From positions 24,906,400 through 24,970,399 of the forward strand of contig ML664199.1 of NCBI GenBank assembly GCA_007570785.1: a stretch of DNA of 64,000 nucleotides. The letters are read 5' to 3'. The position numbers and the translations under genes were made by a program. Positions 22,390 through 33,341 of this stretch are shown here, piece after piece; positions within the stretch are counted from its first letter, which is position 1, and each line of letters starts with the position of its first letter. This DNA is from Antilocapra americana (taxonomy: Eukaryota; Chordata; Mammalia; Artiodactyla; Antilocapridae). A model generated the notes under the pieces. The model made no database searches and was not told the DNA's origin. It saw only the letters and a program-made list of their open reading frames with translations.

Positions 22390-23840
22390 CTAGAATTTTC
22401 ATACACATGTCTGGCTCAGATTATCCCTAGAATTACCATACACAAGTCTGACATTTAATCAAAAATGATAAGACTTAGCAATGACAAAAAAATGAGATGA
22501 CAGAAATCAAGGAAAACCACACAACAGAAAAAAAACTTTTTTAAAATTTGGATAGTGATTACCAGAGAAGAGCATAAAATGAGTATATAAATAAGCTAAT
22601 ATGTCAAAAATGAATTAAATCCCAGAACTAAAAAATTACATTAATTAAAGCTCTTGAAATAAGAATTAATTGAGTGAGGTTAATAAGATTAGATATACTT
22701 CAGCAATAAAAGTTCTGTGATGTCTTTTGTTGGGATTGGAAAGGAAAGAAATAATGGATCAAAGCAATGCTTAAAAAGTTCAAGGCTGAGAATTTTCCAA
22801 AGCTGATATCAAGATTTCTGGTAATAAGCTCAAAAAGTTCAAAAACTAGCCCCAAATAAGATAAGCACACACACACAACAACAACAATGTTAAAAATAAA
22901 AGTAAGCTGTACTTGGGCATGGGCTTCCCTAGTGGCTCAGTGATAAAGAAACTGCCTGCAATGCAGAAGACATGGATTCAATCCCTGGGTCAGGAAGATC
23001 CCCTGGAGAAGGAAAAGGCAAACCCCTCCAGTATTCTCACCTGGGAAGTCCCATGGACAGAGGAGCCTGGCTGGCTACAGTCCACAGGGTTGCAAAGAGT
23101 CAGACACAATTTAGTGACTGAGCATATCCTGGTAAAATTGCTAAAAATCAAAGACAAAGGGGAAAATGTAAAAGCAACCAATTAAAAACCTTATCCTTCA
23201 AGACAGCAACAAACAGATTGATTTCTAACTTTTCAACAGAAAAGCAGGAAGCCATAAAACAATAAAATATCTCTAAACTATTGAAAAAAAATTTCTGACA
23301 ACCTAGATCTCACATCCAGAAAAAAATATCTCTTCAAACTTAAAATGGAATAAGAATGTTTTCAGAAAAATAAAGCATAAGATAATTTATCACCAGCAGA
23401 CCTGCACTAATGGATATATTATTGATGAAATTCAGACAGAAGGAAAATGTTCCCAGATGGCAGCTCAGAGATGCAACAAAAAGCAATAGAAAAAGAAAAA
23501 TGTATAAAATCTGTATGTGTACTAGTAAATACAACAATAATAAGGTTGTAGAACTTACAAAAGAATTAAAAGCACAGATATATTATTAATACATTGATAA
23601 AGGAGAGTAAATATGGTTATGCTTCCTAAGGTTCTTGTTTTGTTCAAAATATAGTAATAGTAAATTATAAGTGGCAATCCTTAGGCTAACAGCCCAAAGA
23701 ATAATAAAATCATATATGACTAATAAGCAATAGATGTAGAAAGGAGAAAAACAGAATATGGTTAAATCTTAAATAATCTAAAAGAAGGTAAAGAGGGAGA
23801 GAATACTGAACTGATAGAACAAATAAAAATCACATACTTA
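22390..23840 (+). mobile_element. Old L1, 5' UTR / ORF1 / start of ORF2
   Basis: Plus-strand old L1. Blocks in order: catttaatcaaaaatgataa, ttcaaggctgagaattttcc (ORF1 region), ggaagccataaaacaataaa, tcaccagcagacctgcacta (end of ORF1), gacagaaggaaaatgttccc. It is split by a Bov-tA at 22921-23127. No long frame survives. Confidence 0.75.
22921..23127 (+). mobile_element. Bov-tA-type SINE inside old L1
   Basis: Complete plus-strand copy: ggcttccctagtggctcagt, tgcaatgcagaagacatgg, ggtcaggaagatcccctgga, ctacagtccacagggttgca, ending in ttagtgactgagcat. A (CA)n(CAA)n tract precedes it at 22868-22888. Confidence 0.93.
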
Positions 23841-23847
23841 GAAAACT

Positions 23848-24358
23848 AAATATAGAGTTGTCATATGATCCAGCAATCCCACTCTTAGGTACATGTCTAG
23901 AGAAAGTTCTAATTTTCAGTTTCTCTTCTCTCAGAGTGAGGGTCTTCAGATGCCCATTCACTGGCTGCATTTACTGATTTACAGGACTAGAGGCTGAGTG
24001 TCTCAACTTGGCCTTACAGAGGAGGAGTGGAACTTTCTGGACAAGCAGAAGTTTCCCAGTGCTGAGAACACAAAGATCTTCCATGGGTAAGGGTCAGTGA
24101 GAAAAACTTTATGAGAGTTGAAAACTCCCAATGGAAATGGTGAATCCACATGACAGCTCACAAGCTACAGCTTCCTTGAAGCTAGGGTGCCTGGGGTGGG
24201 AATGGTTTGAAGGGGCACAGAAGGACTGCTGAAGTTGGATTATATTTTGCATCTTCATCCAAGTAGTAATGTTTCATTTATGAAAGCTCATGAAGCTGTA
24301 CTTATAATGTGAACACTTCACTTGTGCATAAGTTATTCCTCAATAAAATATGAAAGTA
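23848..24358 (+). mobile_element. Old L1 3' end
   Basis: Begins with the C-terminal ORF2 block gtcatatgatccagcaatcc and cactcttaggtacatgtct. Its end is a typical old L1 3' UTR: aagctcatgaagctgtactt, gtgcataagttattcctcaa, taaaatatg. The middle, 23930-24180, is diverged or foreign. Confidence 0.65.
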
Positions 24359-25057
24359 GTAAAAGATAGACCGGATTCAAAAATTATTTCAAAAAAACCA
24401 AAATCACACACAACTATAGGCTACTTAAAACACGTTAGGATATGGAATGGTTGGAAGTAAAATAAAGGAAAAACAAAGAAAGTTGTTTCAACTATAATTT
24501 ACTTAAAACAAGGTAAACACTAAAGCAACAAGTATTAACCAGAGAAAAAGGAAGAAATTTAATAATGATAAAATAGTTACATCACGGGAACACAAAAATG
24601 TTCAAAATTGGTAAGCATTTAGTTATATTGCTTCAAGATACATTCAGCAACTATTCACAGAATTAAAAGAAAGAGACAAACCCACAGTTAAAGTGGGAAA
24701 TTTTAACACATATCTTTTAATATATAATAGAGGCAGAGAAAAAAATCAATAAGTACATAAAAGATCTGTGCACCATTAACCAGCCTGACCTTACAATTTC
24801 CCATTGTAATTGACAAAAGCAGACGGCTGTGTGCCAGGAATACACAACACACATTTTTTCACTGTGAATGAAACATTTACTGGAGATTGACCGTACACTG
24901 AGCCATAAGGCAAGCATCATCAAATTTTAAAGGATTGTCTCATACAGAATAAAATCTCTGACCAGGGTGAAAATAACTGAATGTATAATACAAATGAAGA
25001 ACAAAAACTTGTCAAAATCTTCATGCTTTGCAAAATGAAATATAGCAGTTTTAAATA

Positions 25058-25208
25058 ACCCATCCCTGGGTCAGGAAGATTCCCTGGAGGTGGAAATAGC
25101 AACCCACTCCAGTATTCTTGCCTGGGAAATCTGATGGACAGAGGGGCCTGGTGGGCTACAATCCATGGGATCACAAAAGAATCATGACTTAGTGACTAAA
25201 CAATAACA
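25058..25208 (+). mobile_element. 5'-truncated Bov-tA-type SINE
   Basis: Starts inside the element at atccctgggtcaggaagatt and continues through cccactccagtattcttgcc to ggatcacaaaagaatcatga. The tRNA-like head is missing. Confidence 0.88.
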
Positions 25209-25473
25209 GCAAAGTGACATAGCAATATAGGTTGGAAAATGTTGTGAAGTATTTAGAGGATAATGAAAATAATACATCAAAAACTGGTGGATGTGGCTAA
25301 TGTTGTGTTTTGGGAGAAATGTTTGACCTTAAATGAACACACTGGAAAGGAGAAAGGCCATCAATGACCCAACTTACAGCTCAAGAAGCCAGAAAAGAAA
25401 AAGGAAAAAGAAACAAATGAAAATACCACACATTAAAATCAAAGATAGTAGAAGGGAAGAAATAGCAAAGATA

Positions 25474-25690
25474 AGATGACTGACCAGAGACCATGATAAC
25501 AAGTCTAATAATAATGAAAAAATTTGAACTATCACGAGAATTACAAAAATATGATACAGACACATGAACAGGGCAAATGCCTTTGGGAAAACGGTGCCAA
25601 TAGACTTGATTGACCCAGGGTTGCCACAAACCTTCAATTTGTAAAAAACTGTAATATCTGTGAAACACAATAAAATGAGTCAGGCCTGTA
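25474..25690 (-). mobile_element. Tigger-type DNA transposon end
   Basis: Minus-strand 5' terminal piece of a Tigger1-like element (pogo/Tc1-mariner group). Seen on the plus strand: atgaaaaaatttgaactatc, cgagaattacaaaaatatga, gggttgccacaaaccttcaa, tttgtaaaaaactgtaatat, then the terminal sequence ending near caggcctg next to a TA. The transposase part is absent. It sits inside old L1 sequence. Confidence 0.8.
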
Positions 25691-26195
25691 CCTAAAGGTG
25701 AACTAATGAAATGTTTCCTCCCAAGCTAAGGACTAAATTAAAATCGCCTGACGTATAGCAACTCTTCAGTTATGCACTGGAAGCCATGACCGTTGAAACA
25801 AAACAATAAAGAGCAAGGACAGTTACAAGGAAAAAGGTATAACCATCAGTTTTTACAGACCAAATGTTTGTACATCTACAGTAATTCCAAAATAATTCAT
25901 TTATAAACTGTTAGAATTAACATATGTATTAAACAAGAGTGCTGGATGTAAGGTCAATTACAAATAGTAACTATATTTTAACAAAGCAAAATCAAATAGA
26001 AAATAAAAGAATTTTTCTACAAAGAAAACTATAAAACATTATTTTTTGGAAACTAAATAAGTGGAGAGAAAATCCATGTTCATAAATTGGAAAACTAAAT
26101 ATTGTAAAATTATTGTGTTCCCAAATTAATCTATAGACTCATGTCACTTTAATCATAATACCATTAAGGACTTTTTTGGTACAAATTAACCCTCA

Positions 26196-26751
26196 GATAC
26201 ACATTGAAATGAAAAAGTCAAGAATTGTTGCGATTTGATTATGCCATATTTTTTCTTTCAGCAACTTAACTCATTTATCTCATCATTCTACAATAAGGTT
26301 GCTGTGAGATTTTTGATTTTTCAAGAGTAGACTCAAAGGCTAATTTTAAGTAAGTAATTTTAAGAGACATCAAAATATGGAAAGCAAACATGAACATAGA
26401 CTATGTTAAGGGATGTGATGGGATGCTTCTAGGGGAGTGAGGTGGGAACTGAAGACCTCGACTGTTGCCATTAGCAACATGAAACCAGGTGCTGTTCTTA
26501 CTTCCAGAAAGGATGTGAAGCAGCAGCATGTTTCCAAGTATGGATTCTGAACCAGACTCCCCCAGATCCAGGTCCACGTATTATCCAATTACCTGTATAT
26601 TAGTATATGTTTAAACAAATATATGTGAAACTATCTAGCGACACACAGATTTTTAAAAATAAATATCATCTGTTAAAATGATCTCGTCTCATTTGCTAAA
26701 ATGATCTCTATATTTTTTGCCTTTCCCTACGGTTCATGCAGTTCTCGTGGC
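26196..26751. other. Unassigned DNA, no gene seen
   Basis: AT-rich. A stretch at about 26535-26625 (ggattctgaaccagactccc) faintly resembles the sense MIR 5' part, but is too diverged to call. Confidence 0.4.
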
Positions 26752-26903
26752 AGATGATGAGATGATTAGATAGCATCACCAACTCTGTGGACATGAATTT
26801 GAACAAACTCTGGGAGATAGTGGAGGACAGAAGAGCCTGGCATGCTACAGTCCATGGGGTCCCAAAGAGTCAGACAAGCCTAAGTGACAAACACTTTCAC
26901 TTT
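26752..26903 (+). mobile_element. BovB 3'-end-derived fragment
   Basis: gatgagatgattagatagca, tcaccaactctgtggacatg, aacaaactctgggagatagt, then agtccatggggtcccaaaga. This is the BovB 3' terminus. It ends in acactttcactttcag rather than in the GAACT tail, which suggests a SINE-type 3' end. Confidence 0.85.
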
Positions 26904-26958
26904 CAGCCAATAATAAGTGTTCAACATTAAAGGATCCAGTGTTCTCTCAAATCCCAAG
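26904..26958 (+). repeat. Direct repeat copy 1 (partner at 30551-30618)
   Basis: The unit starts cagccaata, contains gtgttcaacatt and ends tctctcaaatcccaa. The same text returns 3.6 kb downstream. Both copies directly follow the 3' end of a BovB-derived retroposon, although the two retroposons differ in type. Confidence 0.75.
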
Positions 26959-27572
26959 ATTTAGTGACTGACCAACAAAAAACAACATTTGTATTTACAT
27001 TTAATTGTGATTACTGATACACGTAGTGTAAATCATGCTCAAACTTCTGTGTTCCCTATTTCACTCAACTGAATGTTTTCCTTGAAAGAAAATCTTAAAG
27101 CATATTATCTATTCTGAAAACCCAGCAGAAGAAGTAATACTCTTGTAATTAATGTAGACAAATGGTCATTATTAACATACCTATGCACTCACTATAGGTA
27201 TATAGGCATTCACTATAGGCACTCACTATGCCTATGCAAAACTCACTATGCAGTCAAAAATGATATTTGCTTCAAGCATCTGCCATGTTGTCATTTCACA
27301 CTTGAACAGTATTAGAAAGGAATCTCACTAGTTACCTGCCATATCAATATTAATGAATGATAAGCAAGAAAATCCCTTCTCATGGAAGTTTTCAAAATTT
27401 ACCCATCATTCTTAATCCTCAACATCAACATCAACTAATTAACCTTTCTTGTCAATCCAGGAAATTAAAGTCAGAGAATTTTTTGGGGGGGGAGGTGGTA
27501 CCTTTTTTTTGTGATTGATCACTTAAGTATCACAATCAGGTAATTTCAAAGGGTTAACTCATAGTTCTATAT
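26959..27572. other. Unassigned AT-rich DNA
   Basis: AT-rich, with the short tandem motif at 27181-27253 (listed) and a G-run at 27484-27491. No gene seen. Confidence 0.45.
27181..27253 (+). repeat. Small cluster of ACTCACTAT-type repeats
   Basis: The decamer actcactat(a/g)g or close variants occurs four times in about 70 bases, with interleaved ggcat/gcctatg. It has the look of local slippage. Confidence 0.7.
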
Positions 27573-27789
27573 ACAGGTTTACCAGATAAAATACAGGTCA
27601 TCCAGTTAAATTTGCTTTTTAGATAAATAATATTTACTAATTTTTTTAATTAATAAAAGTATGTCCCTAATATTACATGGGATAAACTTGTACTCAAAAA
27701 GTATTCTCAAAATTGTTATCTGAAATTCAAATTTAACTGGGTGCTCTGCATTTTTATTTGCTATAATTGACAACCCATAAGTAAACCTG
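27573..27789. mobile_element. Palindromic mammalian MITE-like element
   Basis: The left arm has ccagttaaatttg, tagataaataata and agtatgtcccta. The right arm repeats these inverted (aaattcaaatttaactggg, then caaccc). The centre lies near atattacatggga. The element is recognisable as a known widespread mammalian palindromic repeat, but I cannot recall its database name with certainty. The outermost 8 bases, ggtttacc and gtaaacc, also pair. Confidence 0.7.
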
Positions 27790-28604
27790 GAATTGCAGCC
27801 ATAAAATTCATAGTCTAATGCTGCTTGAACAAAGAAAGAAAAAAACCACTTCATTTTATTGCTTAATCACTACACAAACTATTCACTGCCTCTCAGCACA
27901 CATTTTACTCACAGGTTGAATTATCTAAGAAGCAGGTTTTTTTAATTGACTTATTTCAAATATTCTCGTGCAAGATCTCACAGAAGTGTATCCTGTGGAC
28001 CATGCCAGGTCTTGGACTGTCTGCCACTGCCGACTGGTTCATACTGAGATGAGGCCAGAATGTAGAGCACCTGCCTCATTAGAGATGCTTTTAGTGGTGA
28101 GACTTCCCTGATGAAGGAAGCAGTGCCTTGATTGCAGTTCTCCCTCCAAGAGCAATACGTTGATTGCACTTCTGAGCGGAGCCCCCGTCAACCACGATCA
28201 AAGACCTCAACCCTTCCCTGCCGCCTTTCCCTGCTTTCCTTCCCTTCCTTTTTCTACCCCCAGGTAGAAATGGTTGCTCAGAAGAACCAAAGGTAAGTTG
28301 CCTTTGTTAATTATTCTTCTCTGGTATGAGTTATGAATTTTCTATTCTTGGAGCCAGAACATAAGCCTTCCTATACAAGGATATATCTTTAACAACTGGC
28401 ATTTTAAAACATCATATTCAACTCTAGTGTAGATCATGAAAATACTATATTAAGATTCATAAGTAACATAAGATAGAACCAGAGAGTGTCCATCTGCCAA
28501 TTCACTGTGTGGGTTCCTATTCTACTTTAAAACAGCCATATGCTTCATTAAATGAAGCCTTGTGACTATCTTTCATAATGTGAAAATGCTGGTGGAGTAA
28601 AATT
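27790..28604. other. Unassigned DNA holding an exon-like segment
   Basis: No repeats named. A pyrimidine-rich stretch (28196-28260) leads into the exon-like segment at 28264-28292, described separately. The sequence around it is moderately GC-rich, unlike its AT-rich surroundings. Confidence 0.45.
28264..28292 (+). other. Candidate exon A (29 nt)
   Basis: A long pyrimidine tract ending in tttttctacccccag precedes 29 bases, followed by the near-ideal donor aaag|gtaagt. In phase 0 it encodes VEMVAQKNQ and leaves two bases (AG). A second frame is also open, and the third has a stop at once. The following candidate at 29757 supplies the missing base and stays open. I do not recognise the peptide. 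Not covered by any repeat I can see. Confidence 0.35.
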
Positions 28605-28690
28605 ATTGTAAAAACTTGCATTTATTGAACACTTATCATTATGAGATTTTTCTAAGTGCTTTACTCAGTTAATGAATTGAATCTTCTGTC
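28605..28690 (-). mobile_element. MIR fragment
   Basis: Minus-strand MIR 3' part: gcatttattgaacacttatc, tctaagtgctttactcagtt, aatgaattgaatcttctg. Short and diverged. Confidence 0.6.
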
Positions 28691-28987
28691 AGAAATGCAA
28701 GCTTCCTATGCTCACACATAGTCAAAAATTCATGCATACCATTTCTTCTTAAGAAAATTTATGAATCTCATTAAATTTAGGAGAGTTCAGTTCAAATAAA
28801 ATTGACAGAAAGCAAACGTGACTCTAATTAATCTCTGAGTAGTTATTCTTTGTTATGTTTCCAACTCTCATTCAGTTCTGACATGGACAGAAAAGACTAG
28901 TCTAAATATAACAAATGTGGTGAAAGTAAAAGGGTTACCAGTCATGTTCATTTTGCCTCATTATCAGTGCTGACTTGTGAAGAACAG

Positions 28988-29189
28988 AGTTTCCCAGGTG
29001 GCTCAGTGGTAAAGAACCCTCCTGCCAATGCAGGAGATGTGGATTAGATCCCTGGGTCAGGAAGATCCTTTGGAAGAGGAAACGGCAACCCAATTCAGTA
29101 TTCTTGCTTGGGAAATTCCATGGACAGAGGAGCCTGGCCGGCTGCAGTCCATGGGGTCACGAGAAGTTGGACAGGACTGAGCACCATGC
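28988..29189 (+). mobile_element. Bov-tA-type SINE with target duplication
   Basis: Complete plus-strand copy from tttcccaggtggctcagtgg to acaggactgagcaccatgc. It is flanked by a 15-bp target-site duplication, acttgtgaagaacag at 28973-28987 and acttgtgaagatcag at 29190-29204, with one difference. This marks a fairly young insertion. Confidence 0.95.
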
Positions 29190-29204
29190 ACTTGTGAAGA
29201 TCAG

Positions 29205-29846
29205 TGTCACCTGAATTGTGGGCAGGTGATCCTACTTTATTTTAGAACTTCCCATGACAGGGAAAACCATGTGCAGCTAAAGAGCTTACAGAACAGGGTT
29301 TCACATGACATGGTAGAAAACAGTGATCCAGCTGAGTCGCACAAGTTTGCAAAGAACAGGTGACTGAGTTCTCAGATTAGTGTCCGGGTGACGAGTGTGT
29401 GTGCACACCCGTGGGCAAGGGTTAAGGTCAGGACCTCATGGTTGGTCTGAGAGAGAGGGTTAGAAACGGAATCAAAACCCTGAAGAAAGACTTGGACAAA
29501 AATGGGAGGGGGGCTTTAATGTTGCTTAGGAAGAATATACAAAGAAAGAGAAAAAAGATAAGAGGAAAAGGCAGTGTGGTACTGAGGACCAAGGCAGGGA
29601 GAGCCCATCTGACATGACCCTCCAAACCAAAGACTCAAAACGTACTTTAAAAAAATTATATTTGGAACACAGATAACAAAGGCAGGGTTGTCCCCGCTGT
29701 TAGAAGCAGGCTGACTGATGCCAGGAGAAGCCTGAATCTTACTGTTTTGTTGCTAGCTTGGATGTCGAGGAAACGGCTTTCTCTGCGGTCAAAGACAGGG
29801 AAACCATCACTTACAGGTGAGAATAGAAGGCTGAGTTACATGGAAA

Positions 29847-29848
<2 letters not shown>
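29205..29848. other. Unassigned DNA holding an exon-like segment
   Basis: Purine-rich stretch at 29440-29600 on the plus strand, with a pyrimidine-rich 65-codon minus frame of low complexity. The exon-like segment at 29757-29816 is listed separately. Confidence 0.45.
29757..29816 (+). other. Candidate exon B (60 nt)
   Basis: The acceptor cttactgttttgttgctag is followed by 60 bases and the donor acag|gtgaga. Entered after the two bases left by candidate A, it reads S, then LDVEETAFSAVKDRETITY, and leaves AG. All three frames are open, so openness alone is weak evidence. Splice signals are good at both sides. No family recognised. Confidence 0.35.

Positions 29849-29882
<34 letters not shown>
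29849..29882 (+). repeat. (GT)n microsatellite
   Basis: An uninterrupted run of about 17 GT units, likely variable between individuals. Confidence 0.97.
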
Positions 29883-29885
<3 letters not shown>

Positions 29886-30336
29886 TGCACCTGGTGACAG
29901 TGAATGAATTGATGCCTGTCCCCAAATGAGTTATACACCAGTCACTGGGGAAATTGTGAATGAAATCACCAGGTCTCTATCGCAATCTCTAGTGAAGGGT
30001 GAAGGATGCAAAGATACAGAATAACAGTGGCTGACAGACAGATGTGGCTCTGCCTTTGAAAGTGGAGAGGTGGGTGGACACACACTCTAACCAGCTTAGC
30101 TTTATCCAGGACATGTTATGAGTATGTAGGAAAGGAAAAAATATCTCAAAGACCCAGAACTAGGCATGTCATGCTATCTTTATTTCAACAGGATTTCTAA
30201 ATGGGTAGTTTGTAAAAATGCCATGGGCATTGTGTGTTTCAAGTTCAGCATTTAATGTATGTTGCTCTTTTATGCCAGTTTAGGACAAATCCAGGCCCAA
30301 GAGCTGAATGACAATATATATTCTAACACTTTCACT
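29883..30336. other. Unassigned DNA, no gene seen
   Basis: No repeat family or gene recognised. Confidence 0.5.
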
Positions 30337-30540
30337 GGGACTTTCCTTGTGGCTTAGTGTAAAGAATCCACCTGCCAATGCAGGAGACCAGGGTTCAATC
30401 CCTTGGTCATAAAGATCCCCTAGAGAATGAAATGGCAACCCACTTTAAAATTTTTGCCTGAGAAATCCCATGGACAGAGGAGCCTGGTGGGCTACAGTCC
30501 ATGGGGTTGCAAAAAGTTGGACAAGACTGAGTGACCAACA
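30337..30540 (+). mobile_element. Bov-tA-type SINE
   Basis: Plus-strand copy: gggactttccttgtggctta, gccaatgcaggagaccaggg, agatcccctagagaatgaaa, ggctacagtccatggggttg, ending in gactgagtgaccaacaattt. Confidence 0.92.
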
Positions 30541-30550
30541 ATTTTGCTTC

Positions 30551-30618
30551 CAGCCAATAGGTGTTGAACACAATAGGTGTTCAACATTGAAGGACCCCAA
30601 TGTTTTCTCAAATCCCAA
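30551..30618 (+). repeat. Direct repeat copy 2, with internal tandem and palindrome
   Basis: Partner of 26904-26958. It carries 14 extra bases made by a tandem repeat of caataggtgtt(g/c)aaca, whose halves also form the palindrome gttgaacac/gtgttcaac. It ends in tttctcaaatcccaa like copy 1. Confidence 0.75.
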
Positions 30619-32760
30619 ACCCTGATGTCAATTTTAGCATAAAGAAGATTACATTTAAAACTCTACCTCGTGGGTGGTCCTAAGATGTCAGAGGAATAGG
30701 ATAGGCAGACCACTTTCTCCCCCACAAATTCATCAAAATAATATTTGGATGCTGAGCAACTTCCACAGAACAACTTCTGAATACTGATGAAGGACACCAG
30801 GCACCCAGTAAGGCAGCCCATTCTCTTCGAAAGGAGGTAGGCCAAACCATAAAAGACGAGAAGAGAGACAGAGGAATTAGGGATGGAGATCTGTCCTGGG
30901 GAGGGAGTCATGAAGTTTTCCAAATAGCAGGAAACCCTCTCACCAGCAGATCTGTGGTGTTTTGCAATCTCATAGGCAACATAACCAGGAGGAAAAAAAC
31001 CCCACAGAATACGTGCCTAACCACAACTTCCAGTGGAGAAGTAGCCCAGACGCTCAAGTCTGCCACCCGCGAGCAGGGCTGGTAGGCAGGCTAGGGTTGC
31101 ATGCCTAGGGTAAGGACCAGGCCTGAATGTCCTGAGGACAACCTGAGGGAGCTAACATAACGACCCAAACCGTGGGACAGCCAGAAAAAGAAAAAAGAGA
31201 GAGAGAGAGAACTTTCCTGAGAAAAGCTCTAACCTAAGGCACAGCCTGGCCTGCTCACAGAACAAAGGATTGAGTGAATACCAAAGGAGACCTAGCCAGC
31301 TATGGACAAGACCCTCCCTCCACCAGAGGCAGAGACACAGGCTTGCAACAGCCAGAGCTGGAAGGGAAGGAGCAATCTTAGCACCAGAGATGGCATCCTC
31401 CACCAAACTGTGAGCAGGCTCCCAGCTGCTAATCAAGTCTTCCTGGGATCCTGGATAATTGACATCTGCCAGGAGGATTGCAGCCTGAGCTAGCTCCCCA
31501 GAGGAGACACACGGCACAACTAAGACAGTGCTCTCACAGCACACCTGGGAAACCGAGCTGCCAGGACCAGAAAGGTGATTAAGATGCACAGCCCACCTGG
31601 GACACTGTGCTCACCAAGCACCTGGTTGCCTAAGCTGCTCAGACCTGGAAAGAGCACAAAATGCATGCCCAATTGAGTCTGTGCCTTTGTGGAGTACCCA
31701 AGAACCTCAAGCTGAGCAGCTTTAGAGCTGAGAAGTGCACGAAATGGAGGGCCCGCTTTGGACAGCACCCTGCAGAGCAACTTGGAGCCTGAGCAGTGTA
31801 GACTGGGAAAGCGCATGACCCCATGAGCTGGGGCAAACCCAGTGTGGTCCATATACTGTGAGCACTCCCCACACACATCAGTGATAATTGTTTGCAGTGT
31901 TCCTCCCTCCCCACAACACAACTGAACAAGTGAGCCTAAGTAAGTGACCACCTTCGCCCTCTTGTATCAGGGCAGAAATTAGACACTGAAGAGACTTGCA
32001 AACAGAGGAAGTCAAAATAAACAAAGAAGAGGGAACTGCTCTGGAATTGACAGGTGCAACAGATTAAAACCCTGTTGTTAATATTTGACTAAGCACTGGA
32101 AGGGGCCTATAGACCTTTAGAAGAAGTATAAGCTAAAACAAGGAACTATCTGAAACTGAACTGACCCCACACTGCCCTCAAAAGCTCCAGAGAAAGTCCA
32201 AGATATATTTTTGCTTTTATCATTTTTAAAATTTTTTTAATTTTAACTTTATTACTCCCTTAATTTTCATTTTTATAACCTATTATCTTGCAAAAAGACC
32301 CTATTTTAAAAGCAAATTTCATATGTATATATTTTATAATTTTTGTGCTTCATTTTGTTTTGTATTTGTGAGATTCTACCCTCTACTCTAGATTTTTAAT
32401 CTTCGCTTTTTGGTATTTGCTATCAATTTTGTACCTTTCAGAATCTAATCTTCAGTATCCATTTTTACTTAGGGGTGTGATTACTGGCTTGATTTCTCTC
32501 TCCCCTTTTGACTCTCCCTTTTCTCCCCCAGGTCACCTCTATCTCCTCCCTCCTCCTTCTCTTCTCTACTTAACTCTGTGAATCTCTCTGGGTGTTTCAG
32601 GCTGTGAAGAACACTCACAGAACTGATTACTAACTAGATTTGTCTTTCCTTTTGACACCCCCTCTTCTCATCCTGGTCATCTTTATCTCCCTCCTCCCTC
32701 TTCTCCTGTCCATGTAACTCTGTGAACCTTTCTGGGTTTTCCAAACTGTGGAGAGCACAT

Positions 32761-33036
32761 GCTGCTGCTGCTGCTAAGTCGCTTCAGTCATGTCCAACTC
32801 TGTGTGACCCCATAGATGGCAGCCCACCAGGCTCCCCTGTCCGTGGGATTCTCCAGGCAAGAACACTAGAGTGGGTTGCCATTTCTTTCTCCAATGCATG
32901 AAAGTGAAAAGTGAAAGTGAAGTCGCTCAGTTGTGTCCAACTCCTAGCGACCCCATGGACTGCAGCCTACCAGGCTCCTCTGTCCATTGGATTTTCCAAG
33001 CGAGAGTACTGGAGTGGGTTGCCATTGCCTTCTCCA
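32761..33036 (-). mobile_element. Bov-A2 dimer SINE
   Basis: Minus-strand dimer of two BovA monomers (first near 32776-32895, second near 32925-33036) joined by aaagtgaaaagtgaaagtga. It opens on the plus strand with (GCT)n. The target-site duplication is gtggagagcacat at 32748-32760 and gtggagagtacat at 33037-33049, with one difference. The insertion lies inside the L1 5' UTR, at the end of the second promoter unit. Confidence 0.95.
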
Positions 33037-33341
33037 GTGGAGAGTACATAGGGAATTGATTACTGGCTAGATTGCTCTCCCCCTTTTGATTCTCCCTATT
33101 CTCCTCCTGGTCACCTCTAGCTCCCTCCTCCCTCTTCTCTTCTCCACGTGGCTCTGTGAACCACTCTGGGTGTCCCTCACTGTGGAGAATCTTCTCACCA
33201 TTAACCTAGATATTTTATCATCTGTGCTGTATGGATGGAGAAGTCTTGTGGCCTCTATGAGTATAAGACTGAAAGCCAGAGGCAGGAGGCTTAAGCCCAA
33301 AATTTGAGAACACCAGAAAACTCCTGACTTCAGGGAGTATT

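Larger units (their letters stand above)
24390..26195 (+). mobile_element. Old L1 ORF2 pieces, split by a SINE and a Tigger
   Basis: Plus-strand L1: endonuclease region (aaagtgggaaattttaacac, tgaccgtacactgagccata), then aagaagccagaaaagaaaaa, then the RT C-terminal region (tggatgtaaggtcaattaca, ggagagaaaatccatgttca, aattggaaaactaaatattg). It is interrupted at 25058-25208 by a Bov-tA and at 25474-25690 by a Tigger fragment. Decayed beyond any long frame. Confidence 0.75.

Noticed and set aside
31520..31589. Overlap of antisense frames read as a host gene
   Set aside because: It lies entirely within the L1 5' UTR, so any frame belongs to the retroposon.
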